From: Altericroceibacterium xinjiangense
GTDB taxonomy: Bacteria > Pseudomonadota > Alphaproteobacteria > Sphingomonadales > Sphingomonadaceae
Direction: 5' to 3'
Assembly (NCBI RefSeq): GCF_003958635.1
Contig: NZ_RSEK01000004.1
Coordinates: 1 to 64,000 of the forward strand
Length of the DNA stretch: 64,000 nt
The notes beneath the pieces are model-generated. The model saw only the letters and a program-made list of their open reading frames with translations, had not been told where the DNA came from and did no database searches. Position 1 is the stretch's first letter. The number at the start of each line of letters is the position of its first letter. Positions 28,802 through 37,104 of this stretch are shown here, one piece after another. Position numbers and translations under genes: made by a program.

Positions 28802-29046
28802 GCCGTCCTGTGAGCGGTCGTCACGGCGCGGCAGCGCTCCGCCTCCTTCTGGTCTGGCTGGCAGTCTGGCCGCTCGTCATGTTCGGTCTTGTTGCCGCCG
28901 AGCATCTGGCCCCGTCCTTGCCCTTCGTCTGGCGGACCCTCGTGCTCACCGGGCTTCTGGTGCCGACGATCGCCCTCGGCGTCACGCCTCTGGCGGGTCG
29001 GATCGTCGCGCAGCTGGACCGCGGGACCGGGCGCGGGCCTCGATAA
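28798..29046 (+). CDS. Small membrane protein, unknown function
   Basis: 82 residues from GTG 28798. Two hydrophobic spans: LRLLLVWLAVWPLVMFGLVA and VLTGLLVPTIALGVTPLAGR, joined by a polar loop with LPFVWRTL. A basic N-terminus and C-terminus put both ends in the cytoplasm. The start overlaps the MarR stop, so the two are translationally coupled; such small two-span proteins next to MarR regulators are frequently their targets, but no function is known. Confidence 0.7.
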   Translation: MSRPVSGRHGAAALRLLLVWLAVWPLVMFGLVAAEHLAPSLPFVWRTLVLTGLLVPTIALGVTPLAGRIVAQLDRGTGRGPR

Positions 29047-29174
29047 GGAAGGCGAACCAATCGCTTGCTGTGCTCGCGAATGACCGGCCCTGCAACGCCG
29101 CTTTGGCCTTGCACGCGGGTTGCGGCGGCAGGATCGCGCTGCCATAGGCGCCGGCCCCCGCGGCTGAGAGAAGG

Positions 29175-30506
29175 ATGCCGAACATGCCGAATGCCGTGGC
29201 CACCGCGCACGCCGTGGGGATCGACTTCGGCACGACCAACTCGGTCGTGGCCCGCAATCTCGGGGATGGGCGGTCGGCGCTGGTCGACTTTCATGCGCCC
29301 GGCGGCACCAGCGCGGTGTTTCGATCCGCTCTCTGCTTCTGGCAGGACGATGCGGTTCGCGGCGGGTTGGCGGCTGAGGCCGGTCCCTGGGCAATTGCCG
29401 AGTTCCTGAGCGAGCCTTCGGGAAGCCGCTTCCTCCAATCCTTCAAGTCGGTCGCGGCCAATCCCGCGTTCCAGCATGCCAGCTTGTTCGAGAAGCGCCT
29501 GCGGTTCGAGGATCTGGGGCAGGTTTTCCTCAAGCACTTGCTGGCCCACGGCGGGGAACCGCTGGACGATCTTCCTGGCCGCATCCTGATCGGCAGGCCG
29601 GTGCGCTATGCGGGGGCGCGGCCCGATCCGGCGCTGGCGCGGGCGCGTTACGACGCGATGTTCGCCATGCTCGGCCGGCCGGTCCATTATGTCTATGAGC
29701 CGCTGGGCGCCGCCTACGGCTTCGCCTCCCGGTTGACGGAACCCGCGACCTTGCTGGTGGCGGACTTCGGCGGCGGCACCAGCGATTTCTCGATCATCCG
29801 GGTGGATGCCCCCGGTGCCACACGGCGCGGGGTGCCGCTTGGCTCGGCAGGGATCGGCATCGCCGGGGACCGGTTCGATTTCCGGATCATGGATCATCTC
29901 GTGCTGCCGCTTCTGGGCAAGGGCGGGACCTATCGCTCCTTCGACAAGGTGCTGGAGATACCGGCGGGGCACTTCACCGATTTCGGCGACTGGTCCCGTC
30001 TGGCGCTGATGCGCAACCGGCGCACGCTGGCTGAACTGGAGCGATTGAAGAACAACGCGACCGATCCAGCGGCGATCGGGCGCATGATCGCGGTGATCGA
30101 GCACGAACTGGGGCATGGCCTTTACGAGGCCGTCGGGCAGTTGAAGCGCACGCTTTCCACGCAGACCCAGGGCCATCTCGTGTTCGAAGGGGCGGGCTTG
30201 TCGATCGAGGCCGAAGTCAGCCGCAGCGATTTCGAACGCTGGATCGAACCGGACCTTCAGCGGATTGCCGATACCGTCGACGCGGCGCTGGCGAGCGCCG
30301 GTCTGCTGCCCGACCAGATCGACCATGTGTTCCTGACCGGTGGATCGTCGCTGATCCCGGCGGTCCGCCAGTTGTTCGAGCAGCGCTTCGGCGAAGGGCG
30401 GATTGCAGGCGGCGAAGAGTTGACCTCGATCGCGCAAGGCCTTGCGCTGATGGCGATGGACCCTGATCTGAAGGACTGGATCGCCCCGGAGGAGGAGCCG
30501 TCATGA
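29175..30506 (+). CDS. Hsp70/YegD-like chaperone protein
   Basis: 443 residues, far shorter than DnaK (about 640), so it has the actin-like ATPase but almost no peptide-binding domain. Phosphate 1 AVGIDFGTTNSVVARNLGDG, connect 1 HYVYEPLGAAYGFA, phosphate 2 LLVADFGGGTSDFSIIRVDA and the adenosine motif HVFLTGGSSLIPAVRQLFEQ are all clear. It matches the YegD-like group. ATG 29175 is only one base from the AGAGAAGG site, so ATG 29184 may be the true start. Overlaps the GreA/B-like gene by four bases (ATGA): the two proteins are probably made together. Confidence 0.88.
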   Translation: MPNMPNAVATAHAVGIDFGTTNSVVARNLGDGRSALVDFHAPGGTSAVFRSALCFWQDDAVRGGLAAEAGPWAIAEFLSEPSGSRFLQSFKSVAANPAFQHASLFEKRLRFEDLGQVFLKHLLAHGGEPLDDLPGRILIGRPVRYAGARPDPALARARYDAMFAMLGRPVHYVYEPLGAAYGFASRLTEPATLLVADFGGGTSDFSIIRVDAPGATRRGVPLGSAGIGIAGDRFDFRIMDHLVLPLLGKGGTYRSFDKVLEIPAGHFTDFGDWSRLALMRNRRTLAELERLKNNATDPAAIGRMIAVIEHELGHGLYEAVGQLKRTLSTQTQGHLVFEGAGLSIEAEVSRSDFERWIEPDLQRIADTVDAALASAGLLPDQIDHVFLTGGSSLIPAVRQLFEQRFGEGRIAGGEELTSIAQGLALMAMDPDLKDWIAPEEEPS

Positions 30507-30970
30507 GTGTCGCATTCCGCCGCGAAAGCGATGACGAACATCTCGAGCCGAAATTCGAGCTGCCGCTACCGCCCGGTCCGAACCGGGTTACCGCACGCGG
30601 TCTGGCTCAGATCCGGGCCAGGGTCGCCGAACTGGAAGCGGTTCTGGGAACCCTGACAGAGGAAACCGGGATCGCCGCGACTCGGCGCGACTTGCGTTAC
30701 TGGAACACCCGGCTGGCGACCGCCGAACTCGCTGACGCACCCGATGGCACCACGGTTGCGTTCGGCACGACGGTGACCATCCGGCTGGAGGGGCGGGAGC
30801 GCTCAATCCGGATCGTTGGCGATGACGAGGCGCACCCGGCATCCGGATTTCTGTCATTCTCGGCACCGCTGTGCCGCGCGATCATGGGTGCGGAAGTGGG
30901 GGATGTGGTGGATTTCGCCGGCAAGCCCGACGGGATCGAGGTTCTTGCGATCGACGTGGCCTCCGACTGA
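30503..30970 (+). CDS. GreA/GreB-family protein
   Basis: 155 residues. An N-terminal helical part (LAQIRARVAELEAVLGTLTE) is shorter than the Gre coiled coil, and the C-terminal FKBP-like domain is recognisable (VAFGTTVTIRLEGRERSIRI; VGDDEAHPASGFLSFSAPLC; AIMGAEVGDVVDFAGKPDGI). The acidic tip residues that stimulate RNA polymerase cleavage in GreA/GreB are not obvious, so it may be a Rnk/Gfh-like antagonist or a binding protein. It overlaps the Hsp70-like gene; a partnership is inferred from coupling only. Confidence 0.82.
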   Translation: MSVAFRRESDDEHLEPKFELPLPPGPNRVTARGLAQIRARVAELEAVLGTLTEETGIAATRRDLRYWNTRLATAELADAPDGTTVAFGTTVTIRLEGRERSIRIVGDDEAHPASGFLSFSAPLCRAIMGAEVGDVVDFAGKPDGIEVLAIDVASD

Positions 30971-31022
30971 AGCGCGTTCGCCTTGAAGGGAAAGGTTCGC
31001 CTCCGCGCCCGTTCGAAACAGA

Positions 31023-31538
31023 ATGAGGCACGGTCAGCGGAAGGAAGGGCCTTTCGGCACCGGCGATTCAAGGAGAGACGCTATCAACAAGGGTACTCTG
31101 ATCCTGCTCCTGGCTCTGACCGCCTGCAGCACCGAGGGGCCGGACGAGCCGGTGCAGACCGCGGAGCTCACCGGCTTTTATGAAGGGCAGGGAGACGGGG
31201 AGCGGCGGGCGTGGATGTGCATGGTCTCGGCCCCGTCAGGCCCCACATCGTTCGGGATCGTCACGCTCGGCCCCGGCGAAGCGGCCTGCAGCGGCGCCGG
31301 CGAGGCCGCAGTGCAAGGTGAGGTGCTGAACCTTGCCATGACGGGGGACGAGGAATGCGTGATCCAGGCGCGGATCACGGGTGATCAGGTCGCCTTCCCC
31401 GCGACCCTTCCGGAAAGTTGCGCGTACTATTGCAGCCCGGGTGCATCGCTTGGCGGCAAGACGCTGGAGAAAACCGGCGGCACGGCCGAGGACGCGCTGA
31501 ATGCGGCCGATCTGGCCGGCGGCAGGCTCTGCGGCTGA
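31023..31538 (+). CDS. Putative lipoprotein; true start may be a non-ATG codon at 31083
   Basis: 171 residues if read from ATG 31023. The first 20 are polar and followed by INKGTLILLLALTACSTEGP, a typical lipoprotein signal with lipobox LTAC. An AAGGAG lies seven bases before the codon for the first residue of that signal, but that codon is ATC (31083), not ATG. Either translation starts at ATC, or the ATG has mutated and the upstream ATG is used. The mature protein has six cysteines, including SCAYYCSPGASLGGKTLEKT, and a short beta-rich fold. No known family. Confidence 0.6.
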   Translation: MRHGQRKEGPFGTGDSRRDAINKGTLILLLALTACSTEGPDEPVQTAELTGFYEGQGDGERRAWMCMVSAPSGPTSFGIVTLGPGEAACSGAGEAAVQGEVLNLAMTGDEECVIQARITGDQVAFPATLPESCAYYCSPGASLGGKTLEKTGGTAEDALNAADLAGGRLCG

Positions 31539-31578
31539 CGGAGAGTGCCGCCCCTCCTGCGTGGATCGCTCAGCCGCT

Positions 31579-32307
31579 CTACCGGTTGCAGGGCGAGGTC
31601 GCACCGCGGCCGTCGGTGCCCCACTTGCGGAAGCCGCTGGTGTCGATGTGGAACCGGGAGCCGCTGTAGAAGCCGAGTCCGACGCGGTATTCCGGGCCGC
31701 GCTCGGCATGAGCGGCGCACAGCCGTGCAATCATCTCGCCGCGGTCGATGTCGCTCGCCGGAACCAGGTCCATCGCGAAGAACATGCGGTGAGCCGACCG
31801 CGGCTTGCCTTGCGAGCAATCGTTCAGATGCGCGTTGCGGAACGTCGAGAGAGCTTCGACCTCGCCGATGGCAGGCTGCACTTCGTGCTTCACGAAGGCG
31901 AGGGTGTTGACGATGTTGGCCCACAGATCCACCGGCGGCACTTCGAAGCGTTCGGCGCTGCATTCGCGCCACGACGATGAAGTGCGGACGAGCTGCCATA
32001 CCGGCAACAGGCCCGCGACCCGCCTTTCGGCTAGGAAGGCGCGAAACTCGCGCACGTTCTGGCGGCTCTCCGGCGACTTGGCGAGCCAGGCAAGATAGTC
32101 GGCTTTCGACTGGCCGGGCGCGGTGCTCTGCGCCTTCGCGCCGACCGGCATCAGAAGGGAAAGTGCCGCAAGGGCCGTGGTGATGATGCGCTTTGGAATG
32201 ATCGTCCCCGGGTAGCTCTTAAAGGATCGTCGTCCCCTGATCGGATCGGCCGACGCTTGGGCCGGCGTGCACGTTCTGCGCTGCATCGGCCAAAACCGAC
32301 ACGACAC
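31579..32307 (-). CDS. Peptidase M15-like secreted protein
   Basis: Up to 242 residues. The C-terminal block SAHRMFFAMDLVPASDID followed by GLGFYSGSRFHIDTSGFRKW resembles the D-Ala-D-Ala carboxypeptidase (peptidase M15A-type) His/Asp/His zinc site. A signal peptide (RIITTALAALSLLMPVGAKA) starts near 32200, but there is no ATG in the expected place: the codons there are ATC ATT. The in-frame GTG at 32307 has no ribosome site, and ATG 32286 is also possible. Converges with the lipoprotein gene at 31538. Probably periplasmic, on peptidoglycan. Confidence 0.65.
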   Translation of the reverse strand: MSCRFWPMQRRTCTPAQASADPIRGRRSFKSYPGTIIPKRIITTALAALSLLMPVGAKAQSTAPGQSKADYLAWLAKSPESRQNVREFRAFLAERRVAGLLPVWQLVRTSSSWRECSAERFEVPPVDLWANIVNTLAFVKHEVQPAIGEVEALSTFRNAHLNDCSQGKPRSAHRMFFAMDLVPASDIDRGEMIARLCAAHAERGPEYRVGLGFYSGSRFHIDTSGFRKWGTDGRGATSPCNR

Positions 32308-32571
32308 CGGGTAGAGCGGAAAAGCACAGGCGGCGGCGCGATCTTCCAGAGGCTTTTGGATTCAAGCCCCTGGCGCCGAGCGGGTTCCCGGCGATGTTCC
32401 GGCCGGGGGAAATTCGCCGGGTGATGCGCGAGGTGGAAGACGCCGTTCGGCGTGCGGAGCGTGTGTCCTGAAGCGGGCGTCTGGTGCGGCGCCCGTTCTG
32501 CTCGGCGGCGTATCCGGAAGGAACGATGTCGGCGCAGGCGCTTTCAGAAGAGGGCCGCAGGAGCTTCTTCA
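32308..32571. other. Intergenic stretch with a start-less open frame
   Basis: A forward frame from about 32245 to 32471 ends FKPLAPSGFPAMFRPGEIRR and VMREVEDAVRRAERVS, a plausible helical protein C-terminus without any start codon before its inner ATG. It may be the tail of a deleted gene or a chance frame. Not matched to a family. Confidence 0.35.
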
Positions 32572-33519
32572 ATGTCTGACCACCAGTTCAATCGTCGTTT
32601 TTTCATGGGCGGCTCCGCTGCGGCCGCCGTCGGGCTTGCGGCTGCTCCTGCCCTTGCGCAGACACCCGCCGCGCAACCTTCGAACCTGGGCCCGGTGACG
32701 CTGGGCGATCCGACTGCGCGGACGGGCAGCACCATGGAGGTGAACGGGGCGCGCATCTTCTATCAGGTCACCGGCGCGGGCGCACCGATGCTGCTGCTGC
32801 ACGGCTATCCGCTGTCCGGCGCGCTGTTTTCACGTGTGCGGGATGAGCTCTCCCGCGATTTCCAGGTCATCACGCTGGATCATCGCGGCTACGGGAACAG
32901 CCAGGCCCCGGCTATTCCCGATTCGATCGAAGTCTATGCCGACGATGCGCTGGCCGTGATGCAGCGGCTCAACATTGCCAAGGCCCACATCGGCGGGATG
33001 TCGATGGGCGGTCCGATCGCCTTCGAAATGTACCGGAAAGCGCCCGAACGGTTCGCCGGAATGATGCTGATCGATACCATTGCCGGCGCCGCCAGTCCCG
33101 CCGAAGCGGGCATGTGGCGCGGGGTGGCCGACATGGTCCGGCAAAAAGGAGTCGATGCGCTTCCCCCGGTTCTCGTCCACGAGATGCTGTCGGGCGACAC
33201 TCGCCTGGCGCAGCCGGAAATGGTGGACTACATCAAGACCATCGTTCTTCAGGCTTCGCGGGATGCCGCGATCGGAGGGGCGCTCGCGCTGGCGCAGCGG
33301 CCGGATTCAACCCAGATGCTCGGTTCCATTCACGTCCCGGTGCAGATCCTCGTCGGGCTGAACGATCATGTTTATCCGGTCGAGATCGCAAGAGGGATGA
33401 ACGAGCAGATCACGAATTCGCGGCTGGACATCATCGGAGGAGCTGCGCACGCGGCGATCTTCGAAGCGCCCGAGCAATGCGCGCAGGCAATCCGCGCGTT
33501 CCACGGCACCTTGCGCTGA
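32572..33519 (+). CDS. Tat-exported alpha/beta hydrolase
   Basis: 315 residues. Twin-arginine signal NRRFFMGGSAAAAVGLAAAP, cleavage near ALAQT, so the folded enzyme is exported. Hydrolase core: PMLLLHGYPLSGALFSRVRD, ITLDHRGYGNSQAPAIPDSI, the nucleophile elbow HIGGMSMGGPIAFEMYRKAP, acid Asp in VGLNDHVYPVEIAR and His in GAAHAAIFEAPEQ. It belongs to the haloperoxidase/epoxide hydrolase-like branch. Start at 32572 is supported by GCAGGAGC and the signal; longer upstream frame is Arg-rich and unlikely. Substrate unknown. Confidence 0.87.
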   Translation: MSDHQFNRRFFMGGSAAAAVGLAAAPALAQTPAAQPSNLGPVTLGDPTARTGSTMEVNGARIFYQVTGAGAPMLLLHGYPLSGALFSRVRDELSRDFQVITLDHRGYGNSQAPAIPDSIEVYADDALAVMQRLNIAKAHIGGMSMGGPIAFEMYRKAPERFAGMMLIDTIAGAASPAEAGMWRGVADMVRQKGVDALPPVLVHEMLSGDTRLAQPEMVDYIKTIVLQASRDAAIGGALALAQRPDSTQMLGSIHVPVQILVGLNDHVYPVEIARGMNEQITNSRLDIIGGAAHAAIFEAPEQCAQAIRAFHGTLR

Positions 33520-33561
33520 GGGCAGGCCGGACCGGGGAATTACCAACCCCGCCCTTGCCGC

Positions 33562-33816
33562 TCAGCTTTCCGGGTTCGCCATCGAAGGAATGTCGGGCAG
33601 CAGCGCCGGGTCCACGCCGTCCGCCGGGCCGCCCTTGAGGACGAAGCGCCGGTCGCAGTAGCCGCAATCGACGTAGCCATGCTCATCGATTTGAAGCCAG
33701 ACGCGCGGGTGGCCGAGGACGGCCGCGACGAACCGGTCGCCGGAACGGATATCGGCCGAGCCATCGCAGCTGATGCGGCGCTGATCGACCAGCACGGTTG
33801 CGGAAGGTGGGATCAT
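33562..33816 (-). CDS. Zinc-finger (zf-CHCC, NDUFS6-like) protein
   Basis: 84 residues. The family's metal site is intact: Cys in RRISCDGSADIRSGDRF, His in LGHPRVWLQIDEHGY, and Cys-X2-Cys in VDCGYCDRRFVLKGGPADG. This is the bacterial homologue of mitochondrial complex I subunit NDUFS6 and is thought to help assemble or stabilise NADH dehydrogenase. The gene is on its own on the reverse strand, divergent from the ABC ATPase at 33942 with 125 bases between. Confidence 0.85.
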   Translation of the reverse strand: MIPPSATVLVDQRRISCDGSADIRSGDRFVAAVLGHPRVWLQIDEHGYVDCGYCDRRFVLKGGPADGVDPALLPDIPSMANPES

Positions 33817-33877
33817 GCCGCCCTCTACCGCGCACCGGCGATTCCCGCAATATCGCCCTGCCTGTTTACGTCGGCCC

Positions 33878-33910
33878 CTTTACGCCACCCCTTTACGCCA
33901 CCCCTTTACG
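33878..33910. repeat. 13-base tandem repeat, 2.5 copies
   Basis: CTTTACGCCACCC is repeated twice and then CTTTACG. It lies 31 bases before the ABC ATPase start; each unit contains TTTACG, so the last TTTACGTAAG extends into a palindrome (CTTTACGTAAG). Could be an expanded promoter or operator element. Confidence 0.75.
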
Positions 33911-33941
33911 TAAGCCTCGTGCTGGACCAAAGCCTCGCTCG

Positions 33942-34880
33942 ATGAGCGATGCAGCGATCTCGATCCGCAATCTGGTGAAGGAATACGCCGGACACGGCGA
34001 TGCGCCTCCCAAGCTGGCGCTGAAGGGCGTCAGCTTCGACGTGCCGCAAGGGGGCATCTTCGGTCTCCTCGGCCCGAATGGCGCGGGCAAGTCCACCCTG
34101 ATCAACACGTTGGCTGGCCTGGTGATGAAGACCAGCGGCGAGGTGTCGATCTGGGGCCACGACATCGATCATGACGCCCGCAACGCCAAGGCCAGCATCG
34201 GCATCGTCCCGCAGGAAATCGTGTTCGACCCGTTCTTCACCCCGTTCGAGGTGCTGGAGAACCAGGGCGGGTTCTACGGCATCGGCAAGGCGCACCGCCG
34301 ATCGGAGGAATTGCTGCGCGCCGTCCATCTGGCGGACAAGCGCGATGCTTACGCCCGCTCTCTTTCGGGCGGCATGAAGCGGCGGCTGCTGATTGCCAAG
34401 GCGATGGTCCATTCCCCGCCCGTACTGGTGCTGGATGAGCCGACCGCCGGGGTCGACGTGGAATTACGCCGGCAGCTGTGGGAACTGGTCGGCGAACTGA
34501 ACGCGGAAGGTGTGACGGTGGTGCTGACCACACACTACCTGGAAGAAGCCGAGCAATTGTGTGACCGGATCGCAATCATCAACCACGGCGAGCTGATCAC
34601 CAACAAGCCGACTCGCGAACTGGTGGAAATGACGCGCGAGAAGATCGTCTGCCTGACAGTCGACCGCGATGTCACCACCCCGCCAAGCCATCCGGCCTTC
34701 CTGAAAAGCGAAAAGACCGGACCGCGCGCAGTCGAGATCGCCTACGACAAGGACCGGCTCACCGCCGGGCAAGTGCTGAACCTGGTGCAGGAACAGGGAT
34801 ACGCGATCGAGGACGTCACCACCCGCGAGGCGGACCTGGAGGATGTCTTCGTTCAGCTGACCAGCGCAGGGGCGGCGTAG
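33942..34880 (+). CDS. ABC transporter ATP-binding protein
   Basis: 312 residues. Walker A LLGPNGAGKSTLINTLAG, Q-loop near VPQEIVFDPFFTPFEVLENQ, signature LSGGMKRRLLIAKAMVHSPP, Walker B VLVLDEPTAGVDVELRRQLW and switch His in VLTTHYLEEAEQLCDR. The C-terminal ~80 residues form the extra domain of the DRA-type (drug/lipid/ABC-2) exporters. No ABC-2 permease is next to it (nadB follows), so the partner is elsewhere or it is an orphan. The tandem repeat at 33878 is directly upstream. Start at 33942 fits the family start MSDAAISIRNLVKEYAG. Confidence 0.9.
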   Translation: MSDAAISIRNLVKEYAGHGDAPPKLALKGVSFDVPQGGIFGLLGPNGAGKSTLINTLAGLVMKTSGEVSIWGHDIDHDARNAKASIGIVPQEIVFDPFFTPFEVLENQGGFYGIGKAHRRSEELLRAVHLADKRDAYARSLSGGMKRRLLIAKAMVHSPPVLVLDEPTAGVDVELRRQLWELVGELNAEGVTVVLTTHYLEEAEQLCDRIAIINHGELITNKPTRELVEMTREKIVCLTVDRDVTTPPSHPAFLKSEKTGPRAVEIAYDKDRLTAGQVLNLVQEQGYAIEDVTTREADLEDVFVQLTSAGAA

Positions 34881-34912
34881 CTTCGCTGGCTCACTCCGCC
34901 TCCTTCGCCTTT

Positions 34913-34950
34913 GGGGAGGGAGACTGAGTTTCTCCCTCCCGCTTGCGGGA
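34913..34950. repeat. GC-rich double inverted repeat between ABC gene and nadB
   Basis: GGGAGGGA pairs with TCCCTCCC, overlapping a second stem CCCGC-TTGCGGG. Words such as CTCCCTCCCGCTTGCGGGAG are typical of dispersed REP-type sequences in sphingomonad genomes; it may also act as a terminator for the ABC gene. Confidence 0.6.
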
Positions 34951-34977
34951 GCGGCTGGGGGTGGGCATGACACGCGC

Positions 34978-36576
34978 ATGACTGGCACTTCCCCCGAACA
35001 TGACGTCCTGATCATCGGCTCCGGCGCGGCCGGGCTGACCGCTGCCCTTACGCTGGCGGAGCACAAGCGCGTGCTGGTGCTGGCCAAGGGCAAGCTGACC
35101 AGCGGCTCCACCGCTTGGGCGCAAGGCGGGATCGCGGCGGTGCTGGATGCCGGGGACACGTTCGAGGATCATATCCGCGACACGATGATCGCCGGCGCGG
35201 GGCTGAACCGGCGCGAGACCGTGGAGTTCGTGATCGAGCAGGCGCCCCGGGCGATTGCCCGGCTGGTAGATCTGGGCGTGCCGTTCAACACCGACGATGC
35301 CGCGGGCGCCAGCCTGCACCTGACGCGGGAAGGCGGGCATTCCCACCGCCGGATCGTTCATGTCGCCGACGCGACCGGCTGGGCGGTGCAGAGCGCGCTG
35401 GTCAAGGCGGCGGAGGCGCATCCCAACATCACCCTGCTGCCCGACCGGAGCTGCATCGACCTGATCACCGGCAAGAACGAGCAGCGCTATTCCGGATCGG
35501 GCCGGGTGTGGGGCGCCTATGCCCTCGACGCCGCGACCGGCAAGGTCGAGGCCTACACCGCCCGGGCGACGATCCTGGCCGCGGGCGGGGCGGGGCGCGT
35601 GTACCGGTTTTCCACCGCGCCGCGCGGGGCGACCGGCGACGGGATCGCGATGGCCTGGCGCGCGGGCTGCCGCGTGTCGAACATGGAGATGATGCAGTTC
35701 CACCCGACGTGCCTCTACAATCTGGAGGTCAAGAACTTCCTGATTACCGAGGCGGTGCGCGGGGAAGGCGGGCAGCTGAAGCACCCGGTGACCGGCCACC
35801 GCTTCATGCCCGATTACGACGAGCGGGCCGAACTGGCGCCCCGCGACGTGGTGGCCCGGGCGATCGACGACCAGATCAAGCGCTACGGGCTCGATTACGT
35901 CCACCTCGACATCAGCCATCTTGCGCCCGAGTTCGTGATTCAGCACTTCCCGACGATCCACGAAAAGCTGCTCGGCCTCGGCATCGACATGACGAAGGAG
36001 CCGATCCCGGTGGTTCCGGCCCAGCATTACACCTGCGGCGGCATCCTGATCGACCTTGCCGGGCGGACTGACCTGCCGGGGCTCTATGCGGCCGGGGAAT
36101 GCACCGAAAGCGGGCTGCACGGCGCGAACCGGCTGGCGTCCAACAGCTTGCTGGAATGCTTCGTCTTCGGGGAAGCCGCGGCGCGAGACATCCTTTCCCG
36201 TTGGGACGAGTTCGATCCTCCGCCGCCGATCCGCCAGTGGGATGAAAGCCGGGTGACCGATTCCGACGAGGAAGTCGTCATCAAGCAGAACTGGACCGAA
36301 ATCCGGCGCTTCATGTGGAACTATGTCGGGATCGTCCGCACGACCAAGCGGCTCGAACGTGCTGCGCACCGGATCAAGCTGCTGCACGGCGAGATCGAGG
36401 ATTATTATGGGCACTTTCGGGTAACGACCGACCTGATCGAGCTGCGCAATCTTCTGCAGTGCGCCGACCTGATCGTGCAAGGCGCGCTGCGCCGGCATGA
36501 GAGCCGCGGGCTGCACTTCATCCTCGACTACCCCGGCATGCTGGAGGAGGCGCGGGACACGGTTCTTGTGCCCTGA
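34978..36576 (+). CDS. nadB: L-aspartate oxidase
   Basis: 532 residues. Oxidises aspartate to iminoaspartate with FAD, first step of quinolinate and NAD synthesis. FAD site at the N-terminus: DVLIIGSGAAGLTAALTLAE; the substrate-binding and active-site region has GSTAWAQGGIAAVLDAGDTF, HLTREGGHSHRRIVHVAD and TCGGILIDLAGRTDLPGLYA followed by AAGECTESGLHGANRLASNS. C-terminal helical domain from about 430. It is distinguished from succinate/fumarate flavoprotein by length and by the Asp-oxidase spacing. No nadA or nadC in the window. The start is the only ATG fitting the Rossmann fold. Confidence 0.93.
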   Translation: MTGTSPEHDVLIIGSGAAGLTAALTLAEHKRVLVLAKGKLTSGSTAWAQGGIAAVLDAGDTFEDHIRDTMIAGAGLNRRETVEFVIEQAPRAIARLVDLGVPFNTDDAAGASLHLTREGGHSHRRIVHVADATGWAVQSALVKAAEAHPNITLLPDRSCIDLITGKNEQRYSGSGRVWGAYALDAATGKVEAYTARATILAAGGAGRVYRFSTAPRGATGDGIAMAWRAGCRVSNMEMMQFHPTCLYNLEVKNFLITEAVRGEGGQLKHPVTGHRFMPDYDERAELAPRDVVARAIDDQIKRYGLDYVHLDISHLAPEFVIQHFPTIHEKLLGLGIDMTKEPIPVVPAQHYTCGGILIDLAGRTDLPGLYAAGECTESGLHGANRLASNSLLECFVFGEAAARDILSRWDEFDPPPPIRQWDESRVTDSDEEVVIKQNWTEIRRFMWNYVGIVRTTKRLERAAHRIKLLHGEIEDYYGHFRVTTDLIELRNLLQCADLIVQGALRRHESRGLHFILDYPGMLEEARDTVLVP

Positions 36577-36761
36577 AGGTCGCCGCTGCGTCCGATCTGC
36601 GGGCTTGGGCCGCGCTCCGCGTTGAGCTGTGCAAAAGTATGGGTAGGCGCTCTTACGTAAGGGCTCTCCGCCGTTGATTGTGATGGCGGAATGGTGAAAA
36701 GGGGGCCTGATCCTGACTCCCAGAGTGGGGGGGGTGGGTGTCCGATGAGGAGAAGATTAGA

Positions 36762-37004
36762 ATGACGCGTGTGAAGAGTTTCCTGGCAGCAGTCGCCCTC
36801 GGCTCTGTCGCCGTTTCGCAGTCGGTAGCTGCTCAGGCAGCGCCGGTCGCCGAACGCGCCGGTGCGGTTGAAGGCCAGGCTGAAGGCATGGGTGCCTTCG
36901 CTGGCGGCGCCGCTCTGTGGGCGGGTCTGCTCGCCGTTGCGACCGGTCTGTTCGTGTGGACCGTGGTGGACGACGACGACAACGGCCTGCCGGTCAGCCC
37001 GTAA
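36762..37004 (+). CDS. Small secreted or membrane protein with acidic tail
   Basis: 80 residues. N-terminal signal or membrane segment MTRVKSFLAAVALGSVAVSQ, then an Ala/Gly region, a hydrophobic span AALWAGLLAVATGLFVWTVV and the end VDDDDNGLPVSP. The D-run before a short PVSP tail is typical of a small sphingomonad family of unknown function. GAGGAGAAGATTAG precedes ATG 36762. A strong terminator follows 64 bases downstream. The upstream 185 bases contain GGGGGGGG runs but no other gene. Confidence 0.7.
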   Translation: MTRVKSFLAAVALGSVAVSQSVAAQAAPVAERAGAVEGQAEGMGAFAGGAALWAGLLAVATGLFVWTVVDDDDNGLPVSP

Positions 37005-37067
37005 CGAATGCCGGCCCGGCTGGCCTGATGCTGGCGGGCGGGACGTTCGATACGGCCCAAGATCAGG

Positions 37068-37102
37068 AGCGCGCGAAGGGACATTCCGTCCTTTCGCGCG
37101 CT
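37068..37102 (+). terminator. Intrinsic terminator after the small acidic-tail gene
   Basis: AGCGCGCGAAGG pairs with CCTTTCGCGCGCT (one bulge), followed by TTTTCGTTT. Confidence 0.85.
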
Positions 37103-37104
37103 TT

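Noticed and set aside
32245-32471. Start-less forward frame ending FRPGEIRRVMREVED
   Set aside because: No start codon before its inner ATG and no recognisable family; recorded only as an unexplained stretch.
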